The notes under the pieces: generated by a model
The model's database searches: none
What the model was told of the DNA's origin: nothing
The model's input: only the letters and a program-made list of their open reading frames with translations
Origin: Apophysomyces variabilis
Taxonomy: Eukaryota > Mucoromycota > Mucoromycetes > Mucorales > Mucoraceae
Length of the DNA: 31,854 nt
Reading direction: 5' to 3'
Assembly (NCBI GenBank): GCA_002749535.1
Contig: MZZL01000050.1
Location: forward strand, 23,815-55,668
Made by a program: the position numbers and the translations under genes
Shown here: positions 18,706 to 29,442 of the stretch, piece by piece
How the letters are laid out: every line of letters begins with the position of its first letter
How positions within the stretch are numbered: the first letter of the stretch is position 1

Positions 18706-20966
18706 ATGCAGTTCTCAGTCGCCGAATCTTCAACAAGCGCTCAGAAGAGACAATCCTATGATACTTTTGTAGGCTTAAAATATATATGATTGTATCTAAC
18801 CTTTTCTAGGAATCATCCTCTTTGGTTATATCTGACGTGGAAGACAATGAATCCACTACCAGTTTTTCGCGGCAAGAATCGTATATGTCTCTTGTTGCAG
18901 AACCAAGCAACGATGATCTTTCAGAACAAGGATCATCAATTGGCTCGTCCAACAAAAAGCAAAAGTCTGCTACCAGTTGGATATGCTTGAATGGCTGGGC
19001 AACTTGACAAAATGTAAACGGTGCTAGTACAATTGCTTGCAACTTTACAAGTCCTCGTGGTGTAAAATGCCAATGGATTTACGTCAGTTCTACTAGCTCC
19101 ACTGGAAATATGCTCAAGCATCTTCGATCTAAACACAAAATTACCAAGGATTCTCCTGCCGCCACCTCTGACAACACTTTCCTTACTGCTGGGCCAATGG
19201 ATAGGTTCATTTCAACTGTCAATGGAAAGCGTATAAACCAAACGTTCAGCAAAGAAAAATTCCGTGAGCTCCTTCTTGCCGATGTAATTGCTACTGCATC
19301 TCCATATACATCTGTTGAAAGAAAAACGTTGCAGGAATTAATATACTTTGCATACAACGCACCGGATCTCACAAGTCTAAAGCTACCTAGTTCAACGACC
19401 ATCAAGCGTGATCTGGAAAAATCTTATCAAAGATATGAACAAGAAATTGCAACCTTGCTACAAGAGCAACCTTACCTTTGCTATACCATGGATGGTTGGA
19501 CTAGTGACATGAAAGACGCATTTCTTGGGATAACTGCACACTGGATTGACAAAGACTGGATACAGCAATCAGTCGTCATTGGTTTTGAACTGCTTTATGG
19601 ACCCCATTCCGCGGTAAACATGGCAGAAACGATGATGGATGTGTTGCGTAAATACGATCTTACATCCAAGCCATTCTTCTTGACGACGGATAATGCATCC
19701 AATATGACGGCACTTGCAAGGGAACTAGAGCGGATAGTGGGAAGTGAAGTCTTTGCAGCAAAGGACAACCATATCCCATGTATGGGTCACACTTTCAACT
19801 TGGCTGTCCAGGCAATTCTACGTGATGGTTTGCACGCAGAGGCATTGGAAGAGAAGGAAGGCAATCTGACAGATGATATGGAACAAGATGTTGAGCACCG
19901 TCCTGGTGAAAGTGTTGGTAAGGATCATATTATCCAGAAATATACTATGACTAACAGTTCTCCTTACCAGGTGGTGTCATTAGATGATTGCGTCAAGGCA
20001 TTATTAAAATTCGAGCATCACCACAAAGACAGGCATTGTACAAGCAATTCTGCGATTCAAACGATGTGGGCAACAAGGAATTGATTGTTGATGTCAGAAC
20101 GTGATGGAACTCCACTCTTGAAATGCTCAAGAGAGCATATGAACAGCGAGAAGTATACAACGCCACTTGTCGTTCAATACAAGAGCTTTCTGAATATGCG
20201 CTTTCTACAAATGATTGGTTGCAAGTTATTGAAGTGAAAACCCTTTTATCCAGCTTTGATACATTTACTGCCCTGCTTTCTGGTTCAAAATACCCATCAA
20301 TCAACGCTTCCATGATTGCATACAACTGGCTCTTCGATCACATTGAGGACTATAGAGAAAAGAAAATTGAAGTAAGTATTTGTGAAAACCTATGGTTCAA
20401 TATGATACTTACTTTCGGTACCATAGTCCTTTCCTGAAATCGCTCTTGCTGCTGAACGTGCCCATGACAAATTGAAAAAGTATTACAGTCGTGCAATTGC
20501 ACCCATCTATTCCATTGCCACTGCTTTGGATCCTCGGGCAAAGTACGGATGGTGGGAAGAGGTGTCATGGCCAGCTGAATGGATAGGCCAAGCAAGGGAT
20601 GCAGTTGAACAAGCGTGGGCAGATGAATTTCGACCAACAGCTGCAATGGTTGCAAACGAAGAAAGCAGTAAAGTACAACTCTTCAAACCGATGCCGCCTA
20701 GGGATCAACTGACTGATTACATTGCGGAGCCACGAACTGATGGAAGCATGGACGTTTTGGAGTACTGGAGAAGTCGCAGTGGGCAATGGCAACTGTTGTC
20801 GCAAATGGCGTTGAGGTATCTGGCAGTTCCTGCAAGTTCAGTTCCTTGTGAGCGTTGCTTTTCACGAGCAAAGTTCTTTATCCCACCAGAGCGCAATTGG
20901 CTGTTGCCGGAGTCGTTGAAACAGTCAGTTCTCTTTGATTCGTGGAGAAAGTTTTTAGATTGTTAG
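18706..20966 (+). pseudogene. hAT transposase, copy B (near-intact, three nonsense codons)
   Basis: Exons are 18706-18768, 18810-19917, 19971-20371 and 20427-20966; introns of 41, 53 and 55 nt have GT..AG ends. The start ATG gives MQFSVAESSTSAQKRQSYDTF (21 codons), which matches exon 1 of element C in length and sequence. Domains: Ser-rich N-terminus, a BED-finger-like segment (VKCQWIY to KHLRSKH, near 19065-19135), the RNase H-fold catalytic core with TMDGWTSDMKDAFLG (near 19488) and FFLTTDNASNM (near 19676), the CMGHTFNLA block, and the C-terminal dimerisation domain (VLEYWRSRSGQW, VPCERCFSRAKFF). The exon lengths give about 703 codons. Nonsense codons are TGA at 19005, 19985 and 20102, all compatible with CGA-to-TGA changes. 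Copy A keeps CGA at the codon matching 19985. Exons 1 and 4 are fully open. Confidence 0.92.
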
Positions 20967-21782
20967 AGGAAAGAAGAGCGGGAAAAGAGTGAATGAAAAA
21001 AATAGAGAGGGCAAAAAAAAGTTTTTTTACGAAATAAAGCCACTGCTTCCCCAAAATACACGTCTCTTTTTTTTTTGTTCAAACGTATTCACTTTCCCTT
21101 TGCTTTTATAACCTCTTCTCCATTAGGATTCCGACGATTATTTTCACTACGTCTCAACATCTGCTGTTATATGACATCGTATGAGGAATGTTCCTTTTAC
21201 TCATCTGCTTCTTACTTTGTCCTTATATCTTTCTTTTACTATCAGAAAATAAAGTAACTCACGCACCAAAGCTTTTTATCACACTGTACCCTTCAGGCCA
21301 CAAATACGAACTTTATAACCAAGCGATGAGTACTGCTTTTACATGTCTTTTCTACAATTCGGAAAAAAAAGCAGCGCACTTTAGGCGTTTATATTCTACT
21401 CTTCAGCTATTACAATTAGCAATGAGTTACCACTACCACTTTTTTCTTTTATTCTTAGTTTGATCATTAGAAAAAATTATCATACCTTTGTATGCACCAT
21501 GACACAATTCTATCTGTAACATTAGCAATCTTATCTTGTATTCAGATTCTGTTATAATCTATTATTGTCCCTTTCTAAAACATTCTTCTTTTATTATGCA
21601 TACGTTTATCAATGGATAAAGTGCAAATTGATGCTAAACTCTTATGCCTTATAATTCTTACATATTATTGGTCTATCTATATCTGATCTGTCAATCTGTC
21701 AGATATATATAGATCGGATATGGATCATTTGTTTATAAATGGATCAGATTTGGATAAGGGGTTAATCCAATTTATATCTGAC
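20967..21782 (+). other. hAT B 3' noncoding region
   Basis: This is collinear with 2277-3093 of copy A. It holds a T run (near 21068), AATAAAG near 21248 and AT-rich DNA with subterminal GATC-containing repeats. No gene is supported. Confidence 0.7.
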
Positions 21783-21809
21783 TTTGACAATCCCTAATCT
21801 GTACACTTT

Positions 21810-22345
21810 TGAAAGTAGCCATGTATTTAGTCACTGTGCCTTCTTGTCTTAGCATTGTCAGCCTGTCTTGGGCAACCTGTGCTGCATTGAGTGGATGAAA
21901 CTCCTGCAAGATAAGTTTCTGGAATTTACTCTATTCAGTTATGTCTACTAAGTATCATTCATGTTGTCATCACCAGAGTTCAGCCTCCTCTTGCAGAAGT
22001 GTCACTGCATAGTTAATTTGTTCTAGTTCTTTTAGCTTCTCCATTTCAGTATATCTTTTTACTAATCTTAGCCAACCTTCTGCTGCATGGGCAGTGTATT
22101 CTCCCTGGAATATGTCAGGTTTATATATATGGATCTTGAATGTTAGTACTTCTTGCTTTTTAAGCAAACATGTCATTGCTAGCAACAGTTGAGCCATTTG
22201 ATCTTAGGCTAGTCCTTGTTGGATAGATTGAGCTATAATTAAGTTTTGTACAGAGTCTTCCAATATTTCTTCCAGTAAGTCTTCTTTTGTATAGTAAGTC
22301 TTAAATGATTTAGGTAGTAGATCAAAGTTTGTTATCAGCTATCAA
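21810..22345 (-). pseudogene. Ty3/gypsy gag fragment
   Basis: The minus-strand frame reads KEDLLEEILEDSVQNLI, then KPDIFQGEYTAHAAEGWLRL (near 22080-22135), then YTEMEKLKELEQINYAVTLL (near 22000-22060), EEAELWW, and finally KLILQEFHPLNAAQVAQDRL and LRQEGTVTKYMATF (near 21815-21925). The spacing F-x-G..A..WL..ME..Q..A...W is the retrotransposon gag signature. Three or more in-frame stops are present. The C-terminal part is cut off at hAT B. It is not the gag of Gypsy-1/2 and may belong to the Gypsy-3 family. Confidence 0.75.
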
Positions 22346-22410
22346 CTGTTATACTTCTTTTTGGCTAATCTAATCATTGGCCATAGAAGTGTAGTTGAAT
22401 AGCAAGAGAT

Positions 22411-22726
22411 ATAACAAACAAAGAAATAAAGAATAAAATGAATAATGATCTTTATTGCTTTTTGTGTCTATAATATTTATACTGAATTATTTCTATAACT
22501 TAATTGATAATGAGTTATAAAGGACTATATTCTTGAGTAACTATAGTTGTTTATGACTTACATTGAGAGCAATTGACGCACTATGATAGAAGGTAGCACT
22601 GATGCACTCCAAATCAGGCAAAAAGGTAGCACAAGGAAAACTGCTATGACATATAATAATAACTACTATTGTGCATAGTATTTTCTTTCTGATCTGGGTT
22701 TTCTTTCTGGCAAAGGTCAAACCCAC
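22411..22726 (-). repeat. Diverged LTR-like end and leader next to the gag fragment
   Basis: AACAAACAAAGAAATAAAGA (22411-22430) and CTTTATTGC match the ends of the two LTR-like units to the right, but the rest is diverged. In the minus orientation this places an LTR 3' end, with AATAAAG, just upstream of the gag fragment, as expected for a 5' LTR. The part at 22678-22725 matches the leader seen between the two units (GGGTTTGACCTTTGCC on the minus strand). Confidence 0.45.
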
Positions 22727-23003
22727 TGGGGATCAAGGATAACAAAAGAGATAGAGAATAAATAGATGATTATCTTTATTGCTAAATAAATTTATAAATA
22801 TTTATATTTTTTCTAAAACTAATTATAACAATGCTAAGAAGAAGGAGCATTCAAAATAAGTAAAATAAATAGACAAGAGATTATATAATAATTTCACTGA
22901 GTATGGTTTTCCTGGAGATGTTGCTATTTTATGATGAAGACTGATGCATTAGAGTTTGCCGTTTTTGGACCAAGGCCAATGTGACCAAAATGTTTATGTG
23001 TCA
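22727..23003 (-). repeat. LTR-like unit R1
   Basis: This unit is about 277 bp and reads TGACACATAAAC...CCCCA on the minus strand. It is followed by TGGGTTTGACCTTTGCC, a primer-binding-site-like sequence beginning TGG. It is a tandem paralogue of unit R2. Shared blocks include AACAAAAGAGATAGAGAATA, CTTTATTGCTAA and GAGATGTTGCT. Confidence 0.6.
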
Positions 23004-23058
23004 TATGCAGTATTTTCTTCCTAATCTGGGTTTTCTTCCTGGCAAAGGTCAAACCCAC

Positions 23059-23588
23059 TGGAGTTTAAGGATAACAAAAGAGATAGAGAATAAATGGATG
23101 ATTGTCTTTATTGCTAAGTAAATTTATGGATATTTATATTTTTTCTAAATCTAATTGTAACAATGCTAATATAGTTGAGCATTTGAAATAAGTAAAATAA
23201 ATGGGCAAGAGATTATGTAATGGTTTTGCTGAGTATGGTACTCCTGGAGATGTTGCTCTTTTGTAGTGAAGGCTGAAGCATTAAAGGTTTACTGTTTTTA
23301 GATCAAGGCCGATCTGAGTAAAAGGTTTATGTCACTACTGTGGTATTCTGATAAAGTGTATTAAGGTAGATTCATAAGCCATATCCTTTATATACATCAA
23401 TTGGACTTGTTTCAGATGTATAATCTCCATTACAAAAGATTTATTCTTTAATCATTAGATATGGGTTCTTAGTTTATAATCCTTCTTTCAGGAATAAACA
23501 CCAGTCTCAACGTATTCTCTTGTTTGAGTCTTTGTGTCTGATCCATTATCCATCTTAATACAACAACTACAACTTTGCAGGTATGACA
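23059..23588 (-). repeat. LTR-like unit R2, probable 3' LTR of Gypsy-3, split by a solo LTR
   Basis: On the minus strand, pol of Gypsy-3 is followed by AGGAAGGAGTAA (polypurine tract, 23589-23600), then TGTCATACC, the likely LTR start. Without the solo LTR and one TSD copy the unit is about 298 bp and parallels R1 over its length. The same TGGGTTTGACC leader follows it (23041-23057). LTR, leader and LTR in tandem suggest recombination or tandem insertion in this family. Confidence 0.6.
23339..23565 (+). repeat. Solo LTR of the Gypsy-1/2 family
   Basis: TGTGGTATTC...ATACAACA (227 bp) is the plus-strand orientation of the Gypsy-1/2 LTR. It is flanked by perfect 5-bp duplications ACTAC (23334-23338 and 23566-23570). 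No internal sequence is present, so the element was lost by LTR-LTR recombination. It lies inside the Gypsy-3 LTR and in the opposite orientation to Gypsy-2. Confidence 0.95.
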
Positions 23589-23600
23589 TTACTCCTTCCT

Positions 23601-25741
23601 GAAAATGTTGGTCATCCTCAATCAACTTCAGAAACACCAGTGAGTAGAGCCAATGGGGCGTGTTCAATCTCTTGATGGTTTTGAGTGTGAGAGGTTGCTG
23701 GATGGTACCAAACAGATTGGAATTCATCACCAAGGGCCAGTTTCAATCTATTTGTATAGACCCAAGAATTGTACAGAGTGCCATTAACAGATTCAATCTT
23801 GTAAATGTTGGTGTTGAAGTTGGTATCAACCACTACATAAGGTCCTATCCATTGGAATTCTAGGCCATAATGACTTTCATGGTGTAGAAGCACATGATCT
23901 CTGATGTCAAATTCTTGGTGTGTTATGGCAGCATCCCATCATTCTTTGTCTTGCGAACTGACTTTATATACTCAATCTGCTGCAGTGTCATGTGCTTCAC
24001 ATAGTTTATACAAGTAAGACAGGCTATCTTCAGCAATAATCTGTGGATCGGTTTCAGTCATGGTATCCATAAAGGGACGCAAAGGATCACCAAGTAAGTG
24101 AGGTTCACAGCCATAGGTCAAGTAAAAAGGACTGAATTGAATTGTGCGATGTTTTCAGATTTGGCATGCCCAAAGAGCAGTATCAATATAATCATCCCAG
24201 CAATAGACAGCACCATTGACATATTTGCAAAGCATCTTCTTAAATGTGCCATTTAACCATTCACATTTACCATTGGTTCATGGATAGAAAGCTGAGGTGA
24301 ACTTGTGATTTGTGTGGACCTTGATGTTATACATCGCAACTACCTTAGATATGAAATTTGCACCATGATCAGTCAAGATTTCTTCAGGGCAACCAAAACA
24401 CATTAGGATTTCTTTATAAATGAAAGTAGCAATTGCTTCACCAGCTGCATCTGGGATGGCATGAGCGATTGGCCAATTCATTACATAGTCAACTGCTGTG
24501 AGAAGCTACCAATTACCATTTAGAGTCATGGGAAGTTCACTGATGAAATCAAGATGCCAATGAGAGAAGGCAGATGGAACCTCTAAAGGTTTCATGGGTG
24601 TATGATGCATATTGTGCTCTAGGTTTGCTGCGAGTTGACATTGTGGGCATTTTGCTATCCAGTTATTGATATCCAACTGTATATCTGGCCACTACCAATG
24701 CTTGCGCATCATATCAAACATTGTGAGCTGACTGGGATGCCTGAAACCATTGTAGTAACTGTTAACCAAGTCTGTTCGCTTGGCACAGAGCATGTAGCAG
24801 ACCTTATAGATTTTGCCATCAATCTTGACCTTGTAGAACACCTTACTATCCTTGAACTCAAAATGTTTCTCGTTTTTTAACAGGACTTCTTTTAGATCTT
24901 CAGGCCATTCTTCCTTGGGATGTGCATAAAACTTTGGCCAGTCGGAATGAGGAACCAGTTGTGTACTGTAAACATATTAAGGCTCCAAGTCAGCTTCTTG
25001 TGATTTATCTAGGTGGTCTTGACGTCAGGATAGTGCATCTGGGACATGGTTCTCCTGGCCAGGCTTGTATTGTATATCTGAATCAAACATTTCAAGGTCT
25101 GCCATCCACTGAGTAAGTCATAGGGTCAGTTTTTTTTAGGTCCAGAAATAACGCAGGGGATGGTGGTCTGTGTAGATAACATAAGGTCTACCTTCCACAA
25201 AACATCTCCATGATTTCAATGCATGCAAGATTGCCAGCAGTTCCCTCTCTTGCGCAGGGTAATTCTTTTCCACTGGGGAGAACTTTTTAGATTCAAACGC
25301 AATAGGGTGTCAGACGCTGTGTTCATCTTCTTGCAACAACACCGCATCAACACTGTAGTCTGATGCATTGGTCTCAATGATGAATGGTCGGTCTATGTTT
25401 GGAGGCTGTAATACTGCTGCACTGGTCATATATTCCTTGATCTCCTCAAATGCTTTCTGACAAGCCGCAGTCTATGTGATAGAGCATTGCTTTGCACCTA
25501 TGCCCTTAGTAAGATCTATCAAAGGCGATGCGATGCTTGAGAAATCATGAATGAACCTTCTGTAATGGGAACTAAGACTGATGAATTGACACACCTCTTG
25601 GACGTTTATAGGTTGGAGCCAGTCTTGGATCACTTTGATCTTGCTTGCTGCTGGAAGTATTCCTTAGGTAGAGACCCTGAAACCTATGAACTCCAATTTG
25701 GATTTATTGAATTCACACTTTTTAAGATTGGCGTATAGCTT
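23601..25741 (-). pseudogene. Gypsy-3 pol, 3' part (RT end, RNase H, integrase)
   Basis: On the minus strand, in order: the RT thumb/connection (KKCEFNKSKLEFIGFRV, near 25680-25735), RNase H (VEKNYPAQERELLAILHAL near 25230-25290, VIYTDHHPLRYF near 25150-25185), the integrase zinc-binding CxxC (CPQCQLAANLEHNMHH, near 24605-24655), and the integrase core. The core has TDHGANFISK near 24350-24380 and SAFYP near 24280. The integrase C-terminal GPY-type module (LEFQWIGPYVVVDTNFNTN, near 23800-23860) and a short tail follow. Several frames and stops are needed to read it, so it is dead. Pol continues at 31022, beyond Gypsy-2. Confidence 0.88.
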
Positions 25742-25746
25742 TGCTT
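25742..25746. repeat. TSD of Gypsy-2, left copy
   Basis: TGCTT before the left LTR is repeated exactly at 31017-31021 after the right LTR. Confidence 0.95.
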
Positions 25747-25974
25747 TGTTGTATTAAGATGGATAATGGATCAGACACAGAGACTCAAACAAGAGAATAC
25801 ATTGAGACTAGTGTTTATTCCTCAAAAGAAGGATTATGAACTAAGAACCCATGTCTAACGATTAAAGAATAAATCTTTTGTAACGGAGATTATACATCTG
25901 AAACAAGTCCAATTGATGTATGTAAAGGATATGGCTTATGAATCTACCTTAATACACTTTATCAGAATACCACA
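25747..25974 (-). repeat. 3' LTR of Gypsy-2
   Basis: 228 bp, TG..CA on the minus strand (TGTGGTATTC to ATACAACA). Confidence 0.95.
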
Positions 25975-25990
25975 TTATCCCCCTCCAGGC
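25975..25990 (-). promoter_or_regulatory. Polypurine tract of Gypsy-2
   Basis: The minus strand reads CCTGGAGGGGGATAA directly before the 3' LTR. It is the plus-strand DNA primer site for reverse transcription. Confidence 0.85.
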
Positions 25991-26026
25991 TAAGAGCCGT
26001 TTAGAGTTCATATTTATATCTGTGGG

Positions 26027-27385
26027 TTACTTGAGTTTTCTTGTTCTTTTGTTTATGACCTTTTTCTGATTATTGCTCCTTCTTTTACGAGTCAACTTTA
26101 TATTATTATCAGGCTTCTCTGCAATGCGTTCCCAGTATGCAGAAATTATCCGTAAGTCTGTAAAATTCTTTACAGGTTCCCAAGTGTCATCTGCTTCTTT
26201 GTAACCCTTCCAGCATACTTTATATAGGTATTCACCATTTACCTTTTTATGAGCTACAATAGCTTCAACCTCATAGATTTCTTCTACAGGAACGATTTCA
26301 TCCTAAGAGATTAATTTTAGCACTTCTGGAGGATAGTCTCTTGAAAGCAATTCTCCTTTTTCATTTCTTAATGTGTAAGCACCACCAGCGTTTAATCTGT
26401 CAACCGTATATGGTCCTTCATAAAGAGGATCTAATTTTCCTAGTTGTAACGCCTTAATCATCACGTGGCTATTCTTAGGAAATTGTACAAGGACATGCCT
26501 TTTATCGAAGTTGCCTTTTTGTGCATCTATGACTGCTTTTGTTCTTTCAGCAATGGCTGGGAACACAACGTCCGCCATATGCTTTACCTTTTCACAGAGT
26601 TCTTCTACACTCATTACTGGAGCTGGCTCCTCTGTTTAGTAATCTTTGAACTCATTCAACTTTCTTGTGAACATTAAAGAGAAGGGTGCAGAGTTATGAC
26701 GTTTTGATATTTTTATGTTCATTGCCAGTTGACTACTTAGCACGTACATATCCCACTCTTTTGTGGCTCCCTTTAAGCTCTTTTTGATTGTACGAATTGA
26801 CGTACTTACCCACCTTTTGGCTGCACCATTCGCTTTTGGGTGATAAGGGTATACAAGGCAATGATCAAATTCAGCCACATCAGCAAACTTGCTCATTAAC
26901 CCGTTGACGAATTCACTACCATTATCAGATTGTATTATCTTAGATAATCTGAAATCGCAGAATACTTGCACCAATGCTTTGACGATGGTGTCTGACTGTT
27001 TATTTGCAATGGGACGTAAGATGCAGAAGTGTGTGCATATATCCACCATGATCAACACGTAATGATTTCTAGTTAAAGACATTGTAAATGGGCCTGCCAG
27101 ATCTATGGCCCAATGGTCACCTGGAATAGTTGAATGGATGGGTCTTAGCGGATGATAACCCTTTTTAGCAATGTTGAACTTTTGACACTTGGTACATCGC
27201 TTCACAATTTCTACAGCTTCTTGTAATATCCCTGACCAGTTTATACCATCCGATTTTATAGCCTTGACTATGGCTTCAGCACTGAAATGGCCAAACAAAT
27301 AGGCTTTTTCGAGTAAGTTCTTCCATTCATTTTCAGGTGGAGTTATGTAGTCCTCGCTTATTGTGGCTTTACAAATGCTTTGCTG
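26027..27385 (-). pseudogene. Gypsy-2 integrase with C-terminal chromodomain
   Basis: Integrase inserts cDNA in the genome, and the chromodomain guides it to modified histones. Minus-strand order: zinc-binding region (LFGHFSAEAI, CTKCQKFNIA, 27160-27300), DDE core with WAIDLAGPF (near 27100, first Asp) and IIQSDNGSEFVNG (near 26900-26940, second Asp). The third catalytic position falls in ANGAAKRWVS (near 26810-26845). Then come the GPY module (PLYEGPYTV, near 26400-26430) and the chromodomain (YEVEAIVAHKK, YKVCWKGYKEADDTWEP, ISAYWERI; about 26125-26275) with a basic tail. Thirty-five residues after the second Asp the expected Glu is Lys (AAA for GAA). Stops at 26636 and 26303, plus 27386 at the upstream border, are in one unbroken frame. 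Confidence 0.92.
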
Positions 27386-28850
27386 TCATGCCCCAGGGTT
27401 TATGTCCTTTTCTGCCTGGACTTTACCCCCCTCCAGCTCATTTTTGTCTATGAAAAGGCGCGACAGGTGATCAGGCAGTACATTGTCAATACTTGAAAGA
27501 TGGATGACGTCGAAGTCATATTCAAGTAATGTGTCCATCCAGTTTATCATCATGGCATTTGGGACCTTCTGCGTATGCAAGTAAGTTAGAGCTTTGTAGT
27601 CAGTGTACAGAGTAAATTGATTACCCCACAAGTATGCATGGAACTTATTGAGAGCATAGATAACTGCTAAAAGCTCTTTACATGTAACAGAATAGTTACA
27701 TTCCAATTTAGATAGTGCTCTGGCCATAAAGGCAATGTACTTGGTCTTGCTATTGACAACCTGATACAGCATGACACTGATGCCTACATTGGAAGCATCT
27801 GTGGCAATGCAGAAAGGTAATGATAAATCAGGGTAGGACAACAATGGCGCACGGCTAATGACATATTTTAGATCCTTAAAGGCCTTATCATGTTTTTCAG
27901 TCCATATAGAGTGTAAGCTGTCTGCGTTTCTCAAGGCATCCAACGAAGTGGTGAGATGTGCCACATTTGGGATATGCTTCCTGAAATAATTCACAATGCC
28001 AAGAAAGCGTTGGATATCTTTACCGGTTTTAGGTGTTGGCCATTTTTCAACATTACTAACCTTACAAGTATCCAAGAAAATGCCTTCATAGGAGACACAA
28101 AATCCAAGTAAGTATATGCAGCTCTGGGCAAAATGACACTTTTGTGGATTTAAGATCAGATTAACGTCTGTCAAGATCTTTATAACGTTTTGTACATGGT
28201 TTGCATATTCCGCAAGTGATTTAGAATATATCACAACGTCATCCATGAAAGCTATTATATATGGTAACTTATGAAATAAAGAAGCTATTACTCTTTGAAA
28301 TTTGGAAGAGATCGGTTTAAGACTGAATGGACATCCTTGAAACATATACTAAACTCCATTAGGGGCAGTAAAAGCAGTTTTATGCCGATGTTCTTCAGCG
28401 ATCATAAAGTGATGAAATGCGCTCTTGAGATCTAACATGCTGAAAACGCATGTACCCTTCAATTGGAAATATACATCATAAATTAATGGCAATAGATACT
28501 TGTCCTCCCTAAGCAACTTATTGATGTGACGGGGATCTAAACAGGGTCTTTTACCTGTATAATTACCCTCAGTGTCTTTCTTTGGAGCTAAGGTTAATGG
28601 ACTGTTCCAGGCTGTATTTATAGGAGCCTTTTCAATAGTACCCTCTTCTAACCATTGTTTTACAGTGTCTTCAACCAATGGAATTAACGAATGTAGGATT
28701 GGATATTGCCTTCAGAAGGCAGTATGACCTTCTTCTGTGTCAAGGTAAATGACAGATTCAGGTACAGTACAAAAAGAGTTTTTCAGGATGCGTCTGTTAG
28801 CTTCAATGTATGGTTCAATGCTGCGTATAAACTCTTTACGTTCTTCCACT
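27386..28850 (-). pseudogene. Gypsy-2 reverse transcriptase and RNase H
   Basis: Minus-strand order: RT entry (WLEEGTIEKAPINTAWNSPL, near 28590-28650), LDPRHINKLLRED, SMLDLKSAFHHF (near 28400-28445, first palm Asp), FQGCPFSLKPISSKFQRVIA and the FMDD box (near 28235-28250) with both catalytic Asp residues. The connection domain is followed by RNase H (FCIATDASNVGISVMLYQ, near 27765-27815; KELLAVIYALNKFHAYLWGN near 27620-27680; TLYTDYKALTYLHTQK near 27570-27615) and the DHLSRLF end. In-frame stops: 28712 (TGA), 28346 (TAG, CAG in Gypsy-1) and 27386 (TGA). There is no frameshift. Confidence 0.93.
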
Positions 28851-29442
28851 GTACCTACTGATGATTCATTTGGCACCAGTTTATCATATATTGTCTCATC
28901 TTTTACACGTTTTGTCAGAACATCCCATGAAGTGGTTATTCTGGACAATGCAATACCCATTTTTGGCATAAGATCCATGCCGATACTTACTTGTGTACCT
29001 TCTGACAATTTCATTACTTCAAAAGAATGTTGGATCTTATGTCTATTGTATAAGAACTCAATCGGTTCAGTTTTTCCAATTTGCTCAATCTCATGACCAT
29101 GTGCAGCTAGGCTTATTTTACCAACGACTTTGTTTACTTTATATGATAGATTTTTAAAAATTTCACTGTCTATGGCTGAGAAATCAGCACCAGTGTCTAC
29201 AAGGGCTAGTAGTCGCTTATTCTGTAAGGTCAGAGGTACGAAACAAGATTTAGTTTAATTTGTCTTCATAGAGCGATTTTTTAAATGATGCTTACTTAAT
29301 GCCTCGAGATTAAGCTCTTGCATAATGTCATCTTCATTTGTGTTTACATGTTCATTATCCGATATGTATGATAACAGATTATTCCAGTCATACAATGTAA
29401 TTGCATGTGCCGCATGGGCCATCAAGTTTTCCTTTGCCTTTT
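28851..29442 (-). pseudogene. Gypsy-2 protease
   Basis: The retropepsin motif LVDTGADFSAID lies near 29160-29205, followed by the GKISLAAHGHEIEQ segment and GMDLMPKMGIALSRI near 28945-28985. The only stop is TAA at 29255, where Gypsy-1 has a Gln codon. It is in the same frame as gag and RT, so it is part of a fused polyprotein. Confidence 0.85.

Larger units (their letters stand above)
17475..21796 (+). mobile_element. hAT transposon copy B, both ends present
   Basis: This 4322-bp element is bounded by perfect 14-bp TIRs, TAGGGATTGTCAAA (17475-17488) and its inverse (21783-21796). It contains a minisatellite, a promoter, a four-exon transposase and a 3' noncoding region shared with copy A. 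The flanks differ: ATCACGTG to the left (beside the MULE) and ATCTGTAC to the right (inside a gag gene). No 8-bp TSD is therefore visible, although the first three bases agree. Either the TSD has decayed or the flanks were rearranged after insertion. Confidence 0.92.

Noticed and set aside
17467..21804. Calling an 8-bp TSD ATC..... for hAT B
   Set aside because: ATCACGTG and ATCTGTAC agree at only the first three positions, no better than chance for a claim of duplication.
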